This document shows positions 6,376 through 9,543 of a stretch of 9,543 nucleotides of DNA, piece after piece; the stretch's first letter is position 1; each line of letters starts with the position of its first letter. A program made the translations under genes and the position numbers. This DNA is from CALAZP01 sp041164265 (lineage in GTDB: Bacteria; Bacteroidota; Bacteroidia; Chitinophagales; Saprospiraceae): NCBI GenBank assembly GCA_041164265.1, contig JBEAPR010000125.1, positions 1-9,543 of the forward strand, written 5' to 3'. The notes below the pieces were generated by a model, which was given only the letters and a program-made list of their open reading frames with translations, did not search any database and had not been told where the DNA came from.

Positions 6376-9300
6376 TTAGTCCTCTTCTATCATTTGCTCC
6401 ATTTCGGCTCTTTTAGCCTCAATTTCTGCTTGTGCCTCAGAGGTAGTAACAATCATTCTATCATATTTTCTAGATCCGGTACCTGCAGGAATTCTTTTAC
6501 CTACAATTACATTTTCCTTAAGACCTAACAAATGATCTTGCTTAGCACCTATGGCTGCTGTACTAAGAACCTTGGTGGTTTCTTGGAAAGAAGCAGCTGA
6601 AATCCAACTGGTAGTACCCAACGAAGATTTGGTGATACCTTGTAACAATGGAGAAGAGGTAGCTGCCATGGCATCCTCAAATTGAACCAAGTTCTTATCA
6701 TTTCTCTTAAGTAAAGAGTTCTCTTCTCTTAATTGCCTTAAAGTAACCAACTGTCCTTCTTTCAGATGGGTAGAATCCCCGGCATCAGTAATTAACTTTT
6801 TATCAAAAATCCAGTCATTTTGTTCTAAGAAATCATACTTCTCTACTGCTTCTCCTTCTAGGAAAGTAGTATTACCAGGATCTTCGATTTGTACCCTCCT
6901 CATCATTTGACGAGTAATTACCTCAATATGCTTATTGTTAATAGTAATACCTTGGGAGCGATAAACTTCCTGAACTCCATTAACTAAATAAGACTGGACG
7001 GCAAAAGGACCTTTAATATTTAAGATATCCTTAGGGGCTATGGCTCCATCTGATAATGGTGTTCCCGCTCTAACAAAGTCTCCATCCTGAACCAATACAT
7101 GTCTCGATAAACCAATCAGGTACTTTCGCTTTTGTCCGTCTTTAGCTTCTACAATTACTTCCCTGTTACCCCTCTTAATTTTACCGAAACTAATTACTCC
7201 ATCAATTTCAGATACAGTAGCTGGGTTAGAAGGATTCCTTGCTTCAAAAAGCTCTGTAACTCTTGGAAGACCACCTGTGATATCCTGGATTTTACCTAAA
7301 GATCTAGGTATTTTAGCAATCTTTTGTCCCGCTTTAATAGATTCATTATCGTCTATGGAAATATAAGATCCTACAGGAAGATTATAGTGTTTTAATTCTT
7401 CCTTACCATCAGAACTCATGATCCGAATGGTTGGTATTTTTTTCTTGTTCTTAGATTCTATGATTACTTTTTCTACATAACCAGTTTGATCATCTCGTTC
7501 CACACGATAGGTACCTCCTTCCTCAATGGATTCAAATACTGCTTTACCAGAGAATTCAGAAACAATAACTGCGTTAAATGGATCCCATTCACAGATTAAA
7601 TCTCCCTTTTTAATTTTTTGGCCATCCTTGACAAATAGAGATGCGCCATAAGGAATGTGGTTGGAGACAAATAATTTACCTGTCTTCTCATCTACAATTC
7701 TAATTTCTCCAGTCCTCGAAAGAACGATTTGAGTATTTCCTTCAGCAGGATCTAAACTTTCAGTAGTTCGAATACTGTCAAACTCTAATTTACCATCAAA
7801 CTTTGAAGTAATTTCTGATTCTGTTTTTGAAACAGATGCAATACCACCTACGTGGAAAGTTCTTAAGGTCAACTGCGTACCAGGTTCACCAATAGATTGG
7901 GCTGCAATAATTCCAACTGCATCGCCTCGCTCTGCGATTCTACCAGTAGCCAGGTTCATACCATAGCATTTAGAACATACGCCTCTCTTGGTTTCACAAG
8001 TTAATACAGATCTAATCGTCACCTTCTCAACCCCTTCGGATTCAATTAATTTAGCCATATCACTATCGATAAAATCACCGGACTTGACCATCAATTCATC
8101 CGTTACGGGATGGTATACATCGTATAAAGTATACCTTCCATCAATTCTTGAAGATAGCGGTTCAATCACTTTGTCATTATCCTTTAGGGCCTCGGTTTCT
8201 ATTCCCCTTAATGTATTACAATCCTCTTCCATGATTACCACATCTTGTGCGACATCCACTAATCTACGAGTCAAATATCCCGCATCTGCAGTCTTTAAGG
8301 CAGTATCTGCCAGACCTTTTCTTGCACCGTGAGTAGAGATAAAGTATTCTAATACGGATAATCCATCGACAAAATTAGATAGGATAGGGTTTTCAATAAC
8401 CGCACCACCGGTATCCCCTGATTTTCTTGGTTTTGCCATCAGCCCCCTTAAACCACATAACTGCTTAATCTGTTGTTTGGAACCCCTAGCCCCGGAATCC
8501 AACATCATATAAACTGAGTTAAATCCTTGCTTGTGGGTAGCTAATTCTTTCATCAATGTATCGGTGATCCTATTATCCGCATAAGTCCACTTATCGATAA
8601 TTTGATTATATCGTTCGTTGTTGGTGATTAGCCCCATATTGTAGTTATCCCAAACCTCATCAACTTCTTGTTGCGCTTCATTCAGGGTTTTAACTTTAAT
8701 ACTTGGCGTAATTAAGTCTCCTAAGTTGAATGACAATCCCCCCTTGAAAGCCCACATGAATCCAAGATTCTTTATGGCATCCAAGAAATCGGCAGTTACA
8801 CTAAAACTTGTCCTCTTAAGCACATCAGCAATGACATTTTTTAGTGCTTTTTTGGTCAGCAATTGATTGATAAATGGAATTCCCTTAGGAGCCACTTCAT
8901 TCAATAATACCCTACCAACTGTGGTCTGAATTCTAATTAAATTAGAAGTTGGATCCGCTGTATTCTCTCTAAGTCTAACTTCGATACCTGCGTGCAAATC
9001 CACCTGACCTTCATTGAAAGCAATAATGACCTCTTCTGGGGAGTAAAATCTTCTTCCTTCTCCTTTAACTACTACGTCTTTGGTAGATTTTTTTTCTTTA
9101 GTTATGTAGTATAAGCCTAATACCATATCCTGGGAAGGCAAAGTAACAGGAGACCCGTTTTGGGGATTCAACATATTATGTGCTGATAACATCAACATCT
9201 GAGCTTCCAAAATAGCAGCTTGACTCAAAGGTACGTGAACAGCCATTTGATCTCCATCAAAATCCGCATTGAAAGCACCGCAAACGAGGGGGTGTAATTG

Positions 9301-9543
9301 AATCGCTTTTCCCTCTATAAGCCTTGGTTGGAAAGATTGAATAGATAAACGGTGCAAAGTAGGAGCCCTGTTTAATAATACCGGGTGCCCTTTCATCACG
9401 TTCTCTAAAATTTCCCAAATAACCGAGTCCTTTTTATCAACTAATTTCTTAGCAGATTTTACTGTTTTTACAATTCCCCTTTCAATTAATTTCCTAATGA
9501 TGAAGGGCTTGAAAAGTTCCGCAGCCATCCCCTTAGGAATACC
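6376..9543 (-). CDS. rpoC: DNA-directed RNA polymerase subunit beta prime (5' end outside window)
   Basis: This is the catalytic largest subunit of RNA polymerase. The frame is open to the right edge: codons before the internal Met at 9526-9528 read GIPKG, matching the conserved RpoC sequence, so the gene is cut by the window and not started there. The visible 1055 residues are the C-terminal roughly three quarters; comparison with E. coli suggests some 370-380 residues are missing. Numbering from that Met, the Mg-binding NADFDGD is at 87-93 (bases 9250-9270). The bridge helix lies in about 388-423 (FISTHGARKGLADTALKT) and the trigger-loop base GEPGTQLTLRTFHVGG is at 547-562. The second zinc site is complete: Cys437, Cys511, Cys518 and Cys521. 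Between the trigger-loop arms, residues about 568-748 form an SI3-like insertion of sandwich-barrel hybrid motifs. DITGGLPRVTELFEAR follows, then the conserved ISAASFQETTKVL end and an acidic tail. rpoB is expected just beyond the right edge. Confidence 0.98.
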   Translation of the reverse strand, partial: GIPKGMAAELFKPFIIRKLIERGIVKTVKSAKKLVDKKDSVIWEILENVMKGHPVLLNRAPTLHRLSIQSFQPRLIEGKAIQLHPLVCGAFNADFDGDQMAVHVPLSQAAILEAQMLMLSAHNMLNPQNGSPVTLPSQDMVLGLYYITKEKKSTKDVVVKGEGRRFYSPEEVIIAFNEGQVDLHAGIEVRLRENTADPTSNLIRIQTTVGRVLLNEVAPKGIPFINQLLTKKALKNVIADVLKRTSFSVTADFLDAIKNLGFMWAFKGGLSFNLGDLITPSIKVKTLNEAQQEVDEVWDNYNMGLITNNERYNQIIDKWTYADNRITDTLMKELATHKQGFNSVYMMLDSGARGSKQQIKQLCGLRGLMAKPRKSGDTGGAVIENPILSNFVDGLSVLEYFISTHGARKGLADTALKTADAGYLTRRLVDVAQDVVIMEEDCNTLRGIETEALKDNDKVIEPLSSRIDGRYTLYDVYHPVTDELMVKSGDFIDSDMAKLIESEGVEKVTIRSVLTCETKRGVCSKCYGMNLATGRIAERGDAVGIIAAQSIGEPGTQLTLRTFHVGGIASVSKTESEITSKFDGKLEFDSIRTTESLDPAEGNTQIVLSRTGEIRIVDEKTGKLFVSNHIPYGASLFVKDGQKIKKGDLICEWDPFNAVIVSEFSGKAVFESIEEGGTYRVERDDQTGYVEKVIIESKNKKKIPTIRIMSSDGKEELKHYNLPVGSYISIDDNESIKAGQKIAKIPRSLGKIQDITGGLPRVTELFEARNPSNPATVSEIDGVISFGKIKRGNREVIVEAKDGQKRKYLIGLSRHVLVQDGDFVRAGTPLSDGAIAPKDILNIKGPFAVQSYLVNGVQEVYRSQGITINNKHIEVITRQMMRRVQIEDPGNTTFLEGEAVEKYDFLEQNDWIFDKKLITDAGDSTHLKEGQLVTLRQLREENSLLKRNDKNLVQFEDAMAATSSPLLQGITKSSLGTTSWISAASFQETTKVLSTAAIGAKQDHLLGLKENVIVGKRIPAGTGSRKYDRMIVTTSEAQAEIEAKRAEMEQMIEED

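Noticed and set aside
7285..7827. Apparent foreign insertion within rpoC between the trigger-loop arms
   Set aside because: It aligns in character with the known SI3 sandwich-barrel insertion found in E. coli and Bacteroidota RpoC, so it is normal for the family.
7988..8332. 114-codon open frame on the plus strand opposite rpoC
   Set aside because: It lies wholly antisense to a highly conserved part of rpoC (zinc-site and bridge-helix region), has no recognisable domain, and is explained by the codon pattern of the real gene.

Overview
This window reads as ordinary chromosomal DNA from a Bacteroidota species of fairly low GC. The clearest sign is a large secreted protein with a signal peptide and a C-terminal gliding-motility/type IX secretion sorting domain, a module essentially confined to that phylum. 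AT-rich spacers, the absence of Shine-Dalgarno sequences at most starts and the type of RpoC agree with this. I cannot fix the family; the large multi-domain type B T9SS substrate would fit Saprospirales, Chitinophagales, Cytophagales or Flavobacteriales.

Layout. Bases 1-25 hold the last codons of what is probably era. It is followed at once by der (27-1328), rfbC (1335-1880) and rfbD (1884-2759). All lie on the plus strand with gaps of 1 to 6 bases, so they are probably co-transcribed: two ribosome-assembly GTPases and then the last two enzymes of dTDP-L-rhamnose synthesis. A small dyad and a possible Bacteroidota-type -7 box (2764-2793) separate this group from the 927-residue secreted protein (2810-5593). 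Next comes a 142-base gap carrying a broken duplication, then ribE, riboflavin synthase (5736-6335). After 40 bases containing overlapping hairpins, rpoC (RNA polymerase beta prime) arrives convergently on the minus strand (stop at 6376) and runs off the right edge with its first several hundred codons missing.

The window contains no mobile element, CRISPR array, RNA gene or defence system that I can support. The most interesting structure is the junction between the secreted-protein gene and ribE. A 78-base segment covering the end of the first gene and the first eight codons of ribE is present twice, 132 bases apart, with 75 of 78 bases identical. In the upstream copy the ribE start codon is ATA/AGG-like (AGG in place of ATG). 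In the downstream copy the tail of the secreted-protein gene is repeated as an orphan fragment. It looks like the scar of a tandem duplication that left one working version of each gene. I found no convincing new biological system here.
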